NCBI RefSeq assembly: GCF_034190915.1
Contig: NW_026947490.1
Span: 68,747,494 to 68,811,493, forward strand
DNA: 64,000 nt
Source of the DNA: Cavia porcellus
Taxonomy: Eukaryota > Chordata > Mammalia > Rodentia > Caviidae
Direction: 5' to 3'
Shown here piece by piece: positions 47,093-60,214 of this stretch. A program made the translations under genes and the position numbers. Position 1 is the first letter of the stretch. Every line of letters starts with the position of its first letter. Below the pieces are notes generated by a model. The model ran no database searches. It was not told where the DNA came from and worked only from the letters and a program-made list of their open reading frames with translations.

Positions 47093-47835
47093 TGTGAGGG
47101 CCATCTGGATGACTCTCTTTGAAAGGAGAAAAATTATCTTCAGTTCAGCTAAACCTGACCCTATTTCCATGCATTGAGGTGTACAGAGCTGGCTAGATCA
47201 TTTCCTTACCCCTCTCCCCAATTGGCTTTAAGCAATGCAAATTGGTCTAGCTGAGGCACTGATGTGTAGTTTTTAAAGCAAGGTAACAGGTCAGTATTGC
47301 CCCACTCTGTACCTCCCTGTTGAGCCGGATGGGAGGGAGAACCATCTTCCACACTTTCTTCTGGGGTTGAGCCTCGAGATACTGTGACATCTCAGTGCAT
47401 AAAAACTATCCATCAGAGCTGAAGCACTGACCTCAAAACATTAGATACTGTCTTGAATTGTGTTCTGCAGGTTACTCTTTCTGCACATCTCTCTCTCTAC
47501 ATATTGTGGAGGTGATCTCAGGCCCTCTATGTGGCCCAGCTCAAGGCACTCACATACTGCCCATCAAAGCCATATTCACCCCCAAACCACTCACTGATGA
47601 ATTAATGAAATTTGGGTTCAACCCCAGGTCATGACTCCTTTGGCTCCCCACAACTGTAAATATGCCTTAGTGTCTTTATTCTTGACATGGATCATACTAG
47701 AAGTGGTAGATTGGAATTAATTCACCTAAGATTCCAATAACTATTCCATGGGATATGATGTACTGAAACACCATGGCCAATATAAACTTTCTGGACTTCC
47801 TGAGGTCTGGGAAAGAGTGCTATACTGTGTGATTT
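47093..47835 (+). repeat. LTR-like unit 2 of a head-to-tail pair (about 740 bp)
   Basis: It begins TGTGAGGGCCATCTG, directly after unit 1 with no spacer, and is homologous along its length (offset 811 bp at the start, about 742-755 near the end). The AATAAA of unit 1 is 'aatgaa' here. Divergence is substantial, so the pair is old. Confidence 0.6.
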
Positions 47836-48059
47836 TGGATGTGTTGATTCAACTTCAAGAAAGATTTTTTCAATGAATGGATGGCAATCTTTGGGATTTA
47901 TGTATTTCCTTTATTTTCTTTAATATTTTTTAACATCTCTTGACCCTTCATTCAGCCAAACATGAAATTATCTTGGTTGAGATGAGAAAATAAAAGTTTC
48001 TGTTATAACCCACTACTTAGCACTGCTATGGAGGTGCTCTATGCTACATTTTACAATCT

Positions 48060-49415
48060 AATCAGTGGCCTTCTTCTCTCCTGGTCTATCAGCATCTCCT
48101 GGGCCCTCTTCTTCTCTAACGTGGCTCTGCGCCATGGCTGATCATCTGAGTGCCTCTCTTTACTGTCACCTGACTCTCTTCCCCCTGTTCCCTCTTGCTC
48201 ACTTATACCCCGGACCACATCCTTGCATCAGTACTGTGGCCTCCCTCTTCTACTTCTGCACAAAAGGAAACAAGTTAACAGTAGTGAAGACGGCAGGGCA
48301 TGTCTGCAAACTTGTGGGCTATACCTGAAAAGCTTTGCCCATAAGTCTGTCATGTTACTGGTCAGCTTCCTCTCCTCACAAGGAAAATTCCAATTTATAG
48401 CTCTTGTGCTTACAAACAGGCCAAAACTCACTCCATCCTCCTTCTCCCTCTTTTCTTCTTCTTTTTTTTTTTTTGTTTTTTATTTTTTGTTTTTTGTACC
48501 AGGGATCAAACTTTATGCCTTCTAGGCAAGCACTTATACCACTGAGCTAGATCCCCAGCCCTCTATCCTCCTTCAGAAGCGTCTCATTTTCATTTCTGCT
48601 GTTCACCCACTTCTGGTTTTGCTGCCTGCCTCTCTCTGCTCGCATTTACAGACTGTCCACATCACTTCTGAACACTGGTGCTTTATCTTCAACTTGCCAC
48701 CCCTGTCCTGGAAAGAGCTTGTTGACTCTCCTCCTCTCCCATGATATCCAGGTCTTCATTCTGTCTTCACTGAGTTTCTTCAAAATGCTCTTTAACTGGC
48801 CTCTGGCTTCCTCCTCCTCCTATGCAGTCAAGAGCAGGTCCTCTACAGGCAAATCTTAGGCTCCAAGGAGGATTAAAATGCTTGCGAAGGCATATGAGTA
48901 TCCTAAAAGACAAGCACGGCCCTGCATGTCTGACTGCCATACAGGGCTCCCTACCATGTGCCCTGCCTGCCCCTGTGGTTGCTCTGAGCCCTCCCCATGC
49001 CTCTCTGTGACAGGAGGGCCCGGTGACCTAGGTCCTTTCACGGATTCACCCCATGCCTCTGTTTCCATGGTTCATCCAGTGAGCCTGCTCAGCCTTTCCT
49101 GCCCTCTCTTCCCTGGCTGGAATCCTTCTCCCAGATTTTCTCAGTGTCACCTCCCTTTTCCAAAGGCCTGACCCAACGCCGACTCAGCCCTCTATCCCTG
49201 CACTCACTCTGGGGCAGGCCCTCTCTGCACTCATGCCTGGCCTTTACCAGATTATAATTTGTTACTTAAATGTCTATTACTTACCTTACTGTTGGATCCA
49301 AAAGGAAAGGATCAGTGTCTTCGTTATCACTGGAGTGTAGCACACAATATTGTCAGGGGCAGGGGGTACTGATCAGTGCTTACTAGTGAATGAGTGAATG
49401 GATGAGCGTCCACCT
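48060..49415 (+). repeat. Long L2 fragment, split by an ID SINE
   Basis: The blocks at 48060-48450 and 48570-49415 keep L2 order: 'gtttctt.aaaatgctcttta', 'ctttaccagattataatttg', 'gatcagtgtcttcgttat', 'tagtgaatgagtgaatggat'. ORFs in this interval are not genes. The SINE at 48455-48562 interrupts it. Confidence 0.6.
48455..48562 (-). repeat. ID SINE, antisense
   Basis: The plus strand begins with a T-rich tail (48460-48497), then 'taccagggatcaaactttat' and 'gcaagcacttataccactga', 'gctagatccccagccctc', the reverse complement of an ID element. It is inserted in L2. Confidence 0.8.
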
Positions 49416-49634
49416 TATCTACCAGTCACAGCCTGTTTCTTTTTGATGAGCCGAATGAATAAACTTTCCAGTCACATTTATCTTTTCACCATTTCTACGC
49501 CTCTGAGTACCAAAAATGGTAGGTTAGCATGAAGTTCAACTAAAGCCAGGTTTAAGGGTTTACTCTTTCTAGCTTTGTTCCATTTCTAATACATAGCTCC
49601 TACTCCAACAAAGGCTACCTGAGTTAAACACTAG

Positions 49635-50075
49635 GCCTCCGAAGCTGGGTCCGTGTTCCAAAACTGTGAATGTGAATGCGACTTTATTTGGAAAAAGAGT
49701 CCTGCACACATAACTATGTTAGGGACCTCACAGTGCGATCAAAGAGAAGACGAGATGAGATCTTGGACTATCCAGATGGGCCCTGAATCTAGTGACAAAT
49801 ATCCTTGAAGGAGACAGGAGACACACAGAGAAGCGAAGACCATATGCACGGGGAGAGAGATTGCATGATGTGGGAAGATCAAGGGGCACTAGGAGCTACA
49901 AGAAGCTGGACAAGACAAGGAAGGACACTTCTCCAGACTCTTTGGAGGGAGCATTGGCTAGGTGACAGCTTGACTTGGACTTCTGGCCTCCAGAACTGTG
50001 AAAGATCACATATCTATTGTTTAAAACCACCAGCTAGAGTAATTTGTTACTGCAACCCTAAAAGATTAACATAGT
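49635..50075 (+). repeat. MLT1C-like MaLR LTR
   Basis: In order: 'gtgaatgcgactttatttgg', 'gagatcttggactatccaga', 'tgggccctgaatctagtgac', 'aggagctacaagaagctgga', 'ctttggagggagcattggct', 'tctggcctccagaactgtga', 'gtaatttgttactgcaaccc'. This is close to complete. The 89-codon ORF over it is incidental. Confidence 0.8.
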
Positions 50076-50171
50076 AACCACTATAGGACTACAAGATACT
50101 GATACTGCATGGCACCAGGAGTATCACTCTAGTGAAAAGCAATTCTGTGAAAATGCTCAGAAAATATTGTG

Positions 50172-50342
50172 AAAAGCTGGGCATAGTGGCACAAATCTGT
50201 GATTCTAGCACCTGGCAGGATGAGGCAAGAGGATTGCAAACTGAAGCCCAGACTGTGCAATTTAGCAAGATCTAATCTCAAAAGGGCTGGAACTGTAGCT
50301 CAGTGGGAAGGCCCTGGGTTCAATCCCTGGAGCAATCCATCC
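50172..50342 (+). repeat. B1-ID composite SINE, full length
   Basis: 'gctgggcatagtggcacaaa', 'ggatgaggcaagaggattgc', 'aatttagcaagatctaatct' (B1 part) are joined by 'caaaagggctggaactgtag' and 'ctcagtggga', 'gggttcaatccctgg' (ID part). It is the clearest such dimer in the window. Confidence 0.85.
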
Positions 50343-50377
50343 ATCAACAGAAATTGTTTATTATTGCATCAACACAG

Positions 50378-50505
50378 TAGTTTAGATTTATTGAGCTCTA
50401 AACAAATGCCACGCATAGTTCTGTTTCATGTCTAGTAGCTCATTTAGTCCTCCAAATGACCCTCTGAGGCAGCTACTGTTATTACCTCCATGTTCCCTAC
50501 ACACT
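50378..50505 (+). repeat. MIR SINE fragment
   Basis: 'tttattgagctctaaacaaa', 'tagctcatttagtcctccaa' and 'ctctgaggcagctactgtta' follow the MIR 5' half. Confidence 0.55.
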
Positions 50506-51534
50506 GACTGAGTGCCCAGGTTCTCACGGAAATGGCAGGGCACTGCTCAGCTGCACCTTTGTATAAACCACCACGGGATAGAAAAGCCGGAGTTTCACTC
50601 TGAGTCTGAGCATTCAGGGCTCACCCCAGATGTTCCTGGGCAGGTTGCCTGAACTCTGAGCTGGACCCAAGCTCTGGTCCATCTCCCTGACTTGCCATTC
50701 CCAAATCTTGGCCCTCCAAATCTGTTCTGGTTATAAAACATTGCAATTTGCAAACCAGGTTTTTTCTATTAACAGTGATTTTCTTTTGCATCTGCACAGG
50801 GCCCTGCTGCCAGAATCCAGACACCTAATCTGCTTGGCCACTCACTCAAGAAAAAAACCCAGAAACGTGGGCATCAGCGCCCTCCCCACACCATACTGAG
50901 GAGCGACTGGGAAAATAGCTCGCATTTTAAGTGTCCTCTTCCAGCCACAGCTCAGCCTCACTGACAAGGCAGGCCCCAGGGCTGCCAGAAAACCAAGATA
51001 CCTCTTGTTCTTATATTTAAATTTAATTTAACTGTAGCGTCACCGTACATGTTGACAGCTCGGGACAAATTGATGGATTCTAGTTTAACTATTTAGCTGT
51101 GCCAATGGTAATATGGTCAATCATGCATTAAATTAAAAATGACACTTGGAAAATGTGTATATCCTGGACCCTAGCTCCGTGCACCAAATAGGAAAAAGAT
51201 TTAAGATGCTGTCTAGCGGAGGATTACTGCCGAAGAAGCATGAATCTCATTACCGCAGGCTGCACACGCATTTGCTAAGCTCCATTTAAAAAGTGCTCTG
51301 ACAGTCACGGCTTGGTTATCTGGCTGGGTAAACATGCCGTTTCCTTTCCACAAGACCAAACTCAGCTGTTGCCAAAGCAAGGAGGTTAGAGGGACCCCAC
51401 TTCCTCACAGCCACCTTGACCCCTGCCTCCACCCCTAGCTCATGCTATCTGCCCCAGGTTCCCTCTCCTCCAAGACCACTGCACCCTCCACGTGCTGGCT
51501 AAGCAGCTAGAAAGCACTAATGGTCACCCCTTAC

Positions 51535-51735
51535 GAAGCACTTGCCACTTGATAACTTCTTTGCAGGCCTTCTACAGTGTCTCTTTGAGCTATGAAGTTA
51601 CTGTCTTGCTTTGGCAGATACAGAAACCGGTGCTCTGAGAAGGCAGGTGCATATTTCAAGGTCACACAATGATGAGTGGCAGAGCCAGGATTCCAAGTTA
51701 GGCCTTTCTGATTCTAAAGCTCAAGTTCGTAACCA
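51535..51735 (+). repeat. MIR SINE
   Basis: 'cagatacagaaaccggtgct', 'caaggtcacacaatgatgag', 'tggcagagccaggattccaa' and 'tctgattctaaagctcaag' give the MIR 3' half, well preserved. Confidence 0.65.
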
Positions 51736-53062
51736 TGAGCAGAACTTCTGTTTAAGCCATCAGTTTTTAAAATGCCCATTTAATGGAGCATCTGTCCATC
51801 TTTCATATCCAGCCATGCACCAAATGAGCCTAGGTAAAAATCACAGAGCAGAGAGATTTGGCTGGGATTGTTATGCTCTCTTTGCTGTGCCCTTTCCCTC
51901 TGGGGACAGCCAAGGCCCTGGCACTGGACTATAATCCCTTTGTGGGCACAGCTCAGATGTATTTGTCTCCTAGAGCCAAGATGTAGCCCCATGCCCAGTC
52001 AAGAGTGGGAGCATAAGATCATTTGCTGAGCCACGTTGGAGTAGGACCAGGGAAGAGAAAGAATGAAGTAGGATACCACTGAGAGTCTGGGCCGTGTGGG
52101 AAGACAGCGTGACCACCAGGGAAGCACAATCATCAGAAGGTTAATGGCAGGAGAGAGGAAAGCTTCGCATTCTCCCTCTCCCATTAGGAAACACATGTTC
52201 CCCGAGTGCCATGTCATCATAAAGATAGTAACCTTCGATTCTTCCATCTTCTCCAAATGTGAATTCAGATCGTTCTAACTATGAATTTTTTAAAAAGGCT
52301 GAATAACAAGTTTCTGACTGTAAGTAGACTTGAACAAGTATGTAAACAAAGCAGAATGCAAAGAAAGGAGGTGCAGGGAAATGGTCTAACTCCAACAGCA
52401 TTTGGCTGCTTGAGCGACCATGTCCCGTGCTTCAGATACACAGACACTGCCATCATAAAGCAGGGTACAGATCAGCTCAGTGTTTCATGATAAGCCCAGG
52501 CACATAACCCCAGAGGCCACCATTTCTGAAATAACTGCATCTTCTCGGATATGAGTGCAGGTCAAGCCTAAGACCTTTATTTCCCCATTCACCCAACTCC
52601 TTCTGTGCATTTGCATCCTGTTTTCTCTGCTCCGTCTCACTTCCATCTCCTCATCGCAGGCTGGCAATTTGTATTTGAAACAGAACTCTGCAGCCACCTG
52701 GTCAGTCCTGCATTTATTAGCAATGCCCTCCTGAGAAATGTCCATTAGCAGGGCTTGTACCATGACCTAACCTTGCAGATTTCAGGGCTGAGCTGGCACG
52801 GGCTGTCAGAGCCCAGCAGCAAAGGAAGGCGGAAATTAACCTGATTTCAGCCATGGGTTTCTGAGTGTGCCTGTGTCTGCAGTCTTAATGGATTGAAGGA
52901 GCTGCCAGATGGTCCTCCAGAACCTGCCATCAAGGTCAAGACTTGCTGGCAGCCTGGGGGAGCCACTACCGGGACGTGTGATGGCCATGCTGGGTCCCTC
53001 ACCCCACAATGGAAGGCAGAATTAGTTGAAAGCTTTTGTTCTCCAATTTCCCTTTTTATTTT

Positions 53063-53724
53063 TTTAATTTTTTATTATTTTGAAGGTAGAAAAATACAAC
53101 AGAACAAGACGGAACAAAGCCCATAGAGACAGTGTAGTGAAATTGGTACAGAACTTCACAGCAGATTACCGGGATAACATTAATAGGTACCCTAGTATAT
53201 CTTGTTATCCTCACAATAGTTGTTCTTTCAATTAGGTGTAGCAAAATGAAATGAAATACAGAACATTATAGAACTTATCAAAACAGAATATTGAAAAGAG
53301 CAATACCATTAATCAGAACAAAGCAAAACAATGATAAAAATATTTGCCTTCAAAGAGGTGGTAGAAGGAAATCACCCCTATTTGCTATAATGCATATGGT
53401 CATCCTCTCAAGAGATGCTCAGACCTCTGGCTCCCATTTGCTAACGGGGTGAGGGGGTGGATGTTTGATTCTCAGCCTGTGTGCTCACGGCATGTACCAG
53501 GGAGGCGGGCTCGTTGCTTGGTTTCCCTGCACCCCAATTTCCAATATGGCACAGATCTCAGGAGATGCTGGTGTTTCTCCCCGCTAGTGTGGCTGCAGCT
53601 TGCCTGAGCCACACTCACTTACCAGCAGTGTGAGCTGGTTGCTTGGTTTTCCAGGGCCCTAAGTTCCAACAGGGAGTGGATCTCAGGAGACGCTGATGGT
53701 TCTTGCCCTGGTGCACCTGCAGCT
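53063..53724 (-). mobile_element. Truncated relative of the HAL1-like element (minus strand)
   Basis: The minus-strand poly(A) end is at about 53050-53080. The stretch 53085-53330 matches the 35-kb copy closely and the 4.7-kb element more distantly. The 5' part (53390-53724) contains two to three imperfect units of about 124 bp, each with 'gttgcttggttt' and 'atctcaggaga.gctg'. A 13-bp flanking repeat with one mismatch (53050-53062 and 53725-53737) fits a target-site duplication. There is no ORF1. Confidence 0.65.
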
Positions 53725-53737
53725 CCCTCTTTATTTT

Positions 53738-56700
53738 AAAAATAAAAGAACAATTTGCATAAGTTTTGTTCAATCAGAACAAAACTAAGCGTTTTCCTCA
53801 GCCTTGTTTCCCTGGGAATTATTTGGGTACCTGCTCCACTGTGGTAAGACAAACCCTTCTGTAACCAGAGTTTCAGATACAGAGCTCAGGTGACACAGAC
53901 TTGGTGAGGAAACCTGGCACTAGCAGAGGGTTCCAGCCAATCAACTTGAATGTGCAGCCTTGGCATCTTTTCCCCCTGTAGACTCCTTGTGTTGAAGGCT
54001 TGGTGGTCGCCAGCAGATGAGGTTCCAGAAAGCAGCTGGGTCCTGAGTGTTCTGACATCATCAACAGTTTCCGTGAGTGGACTATGAGAAAGCAGGGCCT
54101 ACTTGGATGAACCAGGTCACTGTCCCTCTTCATAGGCTCAGGCTAGGAAAGGACAGCAATTCTCTGGCCAAGAGAAGAGGTAGCCTATAAGGATTCCAGA
54201 GCCCGAAACACATATATCACAATTGAAACAAAATTCCCACACCAGGAAAAAACACCTAGGACCTCGGGATCTCACCTGCATTCCATGTTATAGGTTTTTA
54301 TTTTCTTCTGCTGTAACACCAGAATATCATTTGGCATGCTTGGTGGGTCACCCACCTTATACCACATACTCAGCCAGTGGACATGAAGTCACCTTGTCCC
54401 TTCCTTTGGGTCTTGTTACCACAGATCAGCTCAAACAAAAAGCAAAGGGCTCCTTCCACATCATTATTGTGCTCTAGATGGAGCGACTTTACCTTCTGAG
54501 TTTCCCCATCTCAGATGGCTGCAGAGGCGTGAGGCAATCTGTCTTTACCAGGCTGCTGACCACGAAGAAATGACACGATCTTTCTGCTGTTAAGTCCTTT
54601 GACTTCTCTTCCTATTAAGTTGAATTTTGGGTAATTCCAGGCATCAAAGGAAGTACTCCCTTCCAAGCAGTCCTGGAGTTACAGGGAGACTCACAAAAGA
54701 AGACATGGCCCACTGCCAGTGCGTGTTTGTTCTGGAATCATTATGGGTGAGAGTTCATTCTGGATTTACTAGATTAGAGGCCTGTAAATCCGTATCACTG
54801 CCACCATCACTTAGCCCAGTAGAAAACGATGACTAGGGTTGCTTGTGTGTGTGGTGTGACAGGTGTCGCAGGGACCCTGTCACTCACTGCATGTATTTGG
54901 ATAGGATTTATTCTAGAGAGTCTGTTACTCCGCTATGCACGCACTACTGACTCCGAGACCTCTGCCTGCCAAACACAGAGCAGGCACAGCACTTATGCAG
55001 CCAGTGCTTCACCTCTGCAATCCTCACAGTGGAAGGGTGACAGCTTCTGAGCTCTGCCTGCCCCCAGTCTTGATGTGAACATCTGCACGGGGGTCAGGGA
55101 GCCTCAGGAAGGACACCGGTTCTGAATAAGGTCCTTTTCTCTGAAAGGGTATTAGAGCAGCCTTGCCCTGCTAGACTGCATAAACCAACCCTCTGCAGGA
55201 CTAATAACATTCATAGTTCTGTTTTTCACTTGAGATAATCTGAGATTTTCAGCAACTTGAGATCAAACAACTCAGTCAGCAAAGCTGCACATACAAATGG
55301 CATTTCACCACTCAGCTTTCCTGATTAGCATTTCAAGGAACAAGGGAAACTTGTCATTGGGCCATCAAGTGGAAAGAACAAAGAAATTAAAATTACATTG
55401 AATGATCCTTCACAAAGTACAGAAGTCGGAACATGGGCTTGACCTGGCTTTGCATATGAGACTTTGTTGGTCTGCTTATGCAACCTAAGTCTCAGTCTCC
55501 CACCTGTGTGTGAAATTAACTAAATGAAATTAACATCCACGCCAGACACTTGTTAGAAGGAATCGGGACTACCATGTACTCACAGTTCAGAGGCTTCTGT
55601 CCTCAAACCTAGATTCAGCTTGGAATGGAGCCGGGGCCCTGTCACCCTGCTCTTAAGTCTTTGCGTAGCCCTGACCCTCCCCGCACTGTGGATCAGGCTC
55701 ACAGGGAAAGAGGACTGACCAAATGGGAATTCCAGTTCTCATCTCCAGTTCTCATCAAACGCGTAAGTCAGGTCAGAAACCAGACCATGCGACTCCTATC
55801 AAGATGACCTCCGCTGTTTGCTTCTCTGACCCACAGATCTCTCAGGCCTCATCTCCCTTCTGCTCTAAGCGTTACCCACCCTATTTTGTTTCCTGTTCAG
55901 CTCCCAGGCCCCCCACTTTTTCAGCTGTATGCCATATGCATCAACACACTACCTCCACGCTCTCTACGCCAACACACACGTCACACATGGTACACAAATC
56001 TCCTCGTGGAACATGTTTCTCCCTTCAAAAATCAACATTGGAGCAGATGCTGAGGAAAAGGGGAGCGGGCAGCCGTCAGCACCCACACATAACTGTTTAT
56101 GCCATCTCGTAGACTTAAAACACAGGACTCTTGATTTTCTCAAGTATTATCTTGATACACTGGGACACTGAAATGTCCCATGAGTGTAAATAAAATATTT
56201 CATATAGTCCTTGGGTGCTATGGGAAACACCATCTTTTTTCCTGGCCAACAGAATCATAACTAGATCATTGCAGAGCTGGTCTTTTATAATCCTCCAAAT
56301 TATTTTCATTCCAATTCTTAGTTGTATTTTAACAGCTATTCAACCCAGACCTCTTTTTTAACTTAGCTGAAAAATATATTTTTCACCCTTACCAAAGCCA
56401 TGCTTAATTCTAAAGAGCCTATTTCTAAGGATTATTATAAAATAAGAATATATATTATTGAATATATCTACATCACAGGAAGAAGCTTGAAGATTGCAAA
56501 AATCACAGGAAATTTATGTTTTGTTAATCACAAATAAAAATTGATAAGGGAGATTATGATAGTACAGAGGCTTTTGTGGGTTGCCCTTTCGCGAGAAGTC
56601 AGTTCATATTATTTCTGTACCATCTGTGTTGATGTCCTTAGTTTTGAAGACCAGTCTTGTCTGGTTTGATTCAGTCTAGTTTTGATTCAGTCTGAAACTG

Positions 56701-58234
56701 AATCAAAGAAATTATAAAAAGAAATGGAACATAAAAAATAAAAAGAAGAAATTGCATTCCAGGAAAAGTCAAAGCCCTGATTGCTACAGCCACGGTGATT
56801 TATTGTCCTGCTGCACACCCCAACATACCCCAACACACCCCGCTGATAGGTCTGGTTTCTCTGCCACAACGTCTCTGCACTGAGTCCACCTGGCCTCTTG
56901 GGAGTGATTCTCATTGTCTTTTTAGTTCTTTTTACCCCATATGGCATCTTCCTCTCTCACTTGTTACTAGGAGAATTAAGCTAAAATTAAGCCATCAGTG
57001 CCTCTTCTGCTTATTTAAATTTCCTTGCACGTAACACACAGATTTAGTTTAAGTAGAGCTGTTCCTAAGCAGAAACCTTCTGTCTGAGAACCTGCGATGG
57101 GAGGGAAGCAAGTTTCTGCTCCGAGCTGAGATGAACACAAAGACACAGAGGCCAGGTCAGAGCACTCAGCACCGCCAAACTTGGCGTCATCAGGAGGGTG
57201 GGGAAGAAGCAATCGCATCTCAAATGTTTGAGACCTTAGCTCTGTCCTGGCTTTGTTCTTGGATTTGGTGGGTGACTTTACAGGCAATCATGCATCTCCC
57301 ACTGTAGTAGATCATTTTTAAATCTTCATCCTCTTTGTTATTCCCATTTCCTTTCCTACCATCTGGCCAGAAATGGCGGACCCCTCCCACCTTCGCTGAG
57401 CCATCTTTCAGCAGAACACTGCTGGAGGTGACTGGAAATCGGGGCGTCCCTGACTAGCACCAGCAATTAGCCAAAGTGAATCACATACTTGCCCATCTGT
57501 GTCAGAAGAACCCAGCCATCCCTGGAAATACATCCATGCAAAACAACATGTTCTTGTTTATTTGAATTCACTTATTTTTCCTACAGAGCAGTAGATTGCT
57601 TGATGGTAAGATAAATACAAATACCTTTGTGACAGTTTTTGTAATACTTGAGTTTTAAATGATGCACCATTGTGATTCTGAAATCATTGGCCCATGACAA
57701 ACTAAGTATTTTTATATAAAGTACTACCTGGAATGTTTCTCACTTCAAGGTGCACTCCTAGGGGCTCCATAAGGAACCCCTTTCTTCCTCAAAAACCATA
57801 TGGTTGCATGACCCTGGAACCCTAATGTGCAGCTGTGGCTTCATCAATGCCTTTTGGGTGTCTGTCTCCTTTGCTAAGGCGCACAGTCCTGTGTTCAGTG
57901 GCCCCAGTGCTTAATAAGTCTGGTGGCATGCAGGTGGCAGGGGTCAAACGGCTTCTGCCCCCTTCCTCCTCCACACCTGACTGACTCAGAGGGAGGGTTC
58001 CAGAGGTTTCATGCCCTTTCAGGAAAAAGATTTTGCTTAGAAATTTTTTAAAATAACTTTACTTGAGAAACATCATTGTTGTTGATTTGGGACAACATAG
58101 TTGTCCCAAATTTTATTGGACAATGCACACAATGACCCTAAAGTATTATCACAAGTGGCATTTTACAGACAATTAACATAATAACTATTGCCTTTACTTC
58201 TCTCGGATGTCATTGTGCCTCAGATGGAACATTA
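53738..58234. other. Mostly unassigned sequence
   Basis: The longest unannotated interval. ORFs do not exceed 129 codons (55723-56112 +) and none has a known domain. Local T/A-rich stretches occur near 56330-56540. Confidence 0.45.
55420..55530 (+). repeat. Possible MIR fragment
   Basis: A 'ggcttgacctggctttgcat' to 'aacctaagtctcagtctccc' order resembles MIR. Weak. Confidence 0.3.
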
Positions 58235-58740
58235 GGATCTGTCTGGAGCACTGCATGTCGCATTCGTCATGATACCTAAGACACAGAAATAACCTAATAA
58301 TTGTGGATGGATGGATGGATGGATGGATGGATAAATGAATAAATAAAGTATGATACATATGCACATTATGGAATATTATTCAGCCACAAACAGGGGACAT
58401 CTGTCATTTGTGGCAACATGAATGAACACAAAAGGCATTTTTCCAAGAGAAATAAGTCAGATGTAGTGAAATAATCACTGTATGACTTCAGTTCTATGTG
58501 GAATCTGAAAGAGTTGCACCTGTAGAAACAGAGTAAAATGCTATTACATTTGGTGAGGATGAGAGATTGGGAAGACACTGGTCAAAGAGTAATAACTGTC
58601 CATTATAGGCTGAATCAGATGTTCTGGAGACCTAATAGCTACAGTCCATTACAGACTGGAAATTTGTTCAGAGTTAATCATAAATTTTTCACACACAGAA
58701 AAAGGTATGACGTGATCAATAAATAGCCAATTTATGATAA
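58235..58740 (+). repeat. Old L1 fragment (3' part) with (GGAT)n
   Basis: A (GGAT)n tract of about seven units (58304-58332) is followed by 'cattatggaatattattcag', 'gcaacatgaatgaacacaaa', 'agagaaataagtcagatgta' and 'tctatgtggaatctgaaaga', the conserved order of L1 near its 3' end. Confidence 0.75.
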
Positions 58741-58754
58741 TCATATCACAATGG

Positions 58755-59555
58755 ACAGTAAAACCTTGCTTCAAGAGCACAATATGTTCTGGAAACATGC
58801 TTATAACCCAAAGCATTTGTATATCAAAGTGAATTTCCCCACAAAGAATAATGAAAATTCAGATTATTTGGTCCACAACAAAAAACAAAAATATGCACAT
58901 AAAAATGTTTATGATACTGTAATATAATAAAATAATAAAGAAAACACAAAATATAGAAAAAAAATTAACCTGTGTTTATCTTTGAGAACTTCTGTGACTG
59001 GGGTGAGGGAGACAAGATAGAAGAGGGTCATTGTGCAGGACAACTTTCACTGTCACCAGTGGGCTCGCTGCTGTCTCCTGGCTCACTGGAGTCTTCTTCC
59101 TTCAGGTGCCTCTAACAAGAAACCTGTCCAGTGACCCTCACTTTTGCCTCCTTTTGAGGTTTCATGGAGATGTGACACTGCACTGTCATTAAAGAGATGT
59201 ATTACTCGTGCTACTGCAGCCTTATTCAAGTGAGGCTTTCCTGCAAAAGTTTGCAGTTTCCCACAATTTTCACACCTCCCTACTGTCTTGTGTAGTGAGG
59301 GACTTCTCTACCTTTTCTCCTCCTCTTCTACAGATGAGATCTCTTCCATCACCTCTGACTGTTGGGAGATAAACACTCACAGTCCTGCAGAGAGGAGACA
59401 ACCATGGTTCAGTTGTGATCACGTGACATTCAACATCCCATACTCCTTGTATTGCAAGACATCACTCATTTATCAAGTTAAAATTTATTGGAAATGTTTG
59501 CTCACCTTGCAGAACACTTGTAGAATAAGTTACTTGCAATCCGAGGTTTTACTAT
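58755..59555. mobile_element. Tigger-like (pogo/Tc1-mariner) DNA transposon, internally decayed
   Basis: The left end reads 'cagtaaaaccttgcttcaag'. The reverse complement of the right end reads 'atagtaaaacctcggattgc', giving imperfect inverted repeats. Internal blocks such as 'gtatatcaaagtgaatttcc' and 'acatcactcatttatcaagt' (similar to 'gataaacgagcgatgtcttg' in reverse) match Tigger-type repeats. No transposase frame is intact; the longest ORF is 102 codons. Confidence 0.65.
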
Positions 59556-60214
59556 ACGTGTGTATCAAATTACGTTATACTCCTGGAATATTATAATTAA
59601 TATTGTCAATTAAATCTCAATGAAGATGAAAAATATTTGTAATGCTAAAGAAACTACTAATTGTCTAAGAAGACAATGGGAGATTGCCCTGCATCTATCT
59701 CCAGGGATCACAGGAAACACAAACTGCATAATTATTCACAGGTTTAGAATAATGCTAGGATGTGCTAGTCACTGCATGAATAACAGAGTAACAGCTATTG
59801 TCCTCCCAGAGCCACAGAGGTCCATGAGGTTACATCCCTGTGTGCTCAGCACTGTCTTCTCGTACCCAGTTCAGGCTTAGCATTGCCATGTAGTTGGTTT
59901 CCTCCAGTCTCAGAGTCATTTGCCCCTGGCTTGTTCCTCCATCCTAAAATGACTGATGACAATGTGGCTCACTTTGCCTCCCACTGTATCATTTCATCTT
60001 CCAAGGCCAGCTAATCTGTAAAGTGAAGACAACAGCTATTTGTAGAGTTGTTTTGAGCATCTTAGTCAACAGTTATAAAGATTGTAGCGCAAAACTCATC
60101 CCATCACAGGAGCTGCATAAAGAGTAAACAGCAGTATTGTTTTCAATATGATTCCTAAAGTGAAAGATGGCACCAGGTTTTTGGAAGCTCTCCACTAGGA
60201 TTTGGCCAATGTCA

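Noticed and set aside
46281..47835. A complete provirus
   Set aside because: The two LTR-like units abut directly and no gag, pol or env sequence lies between or beside them.
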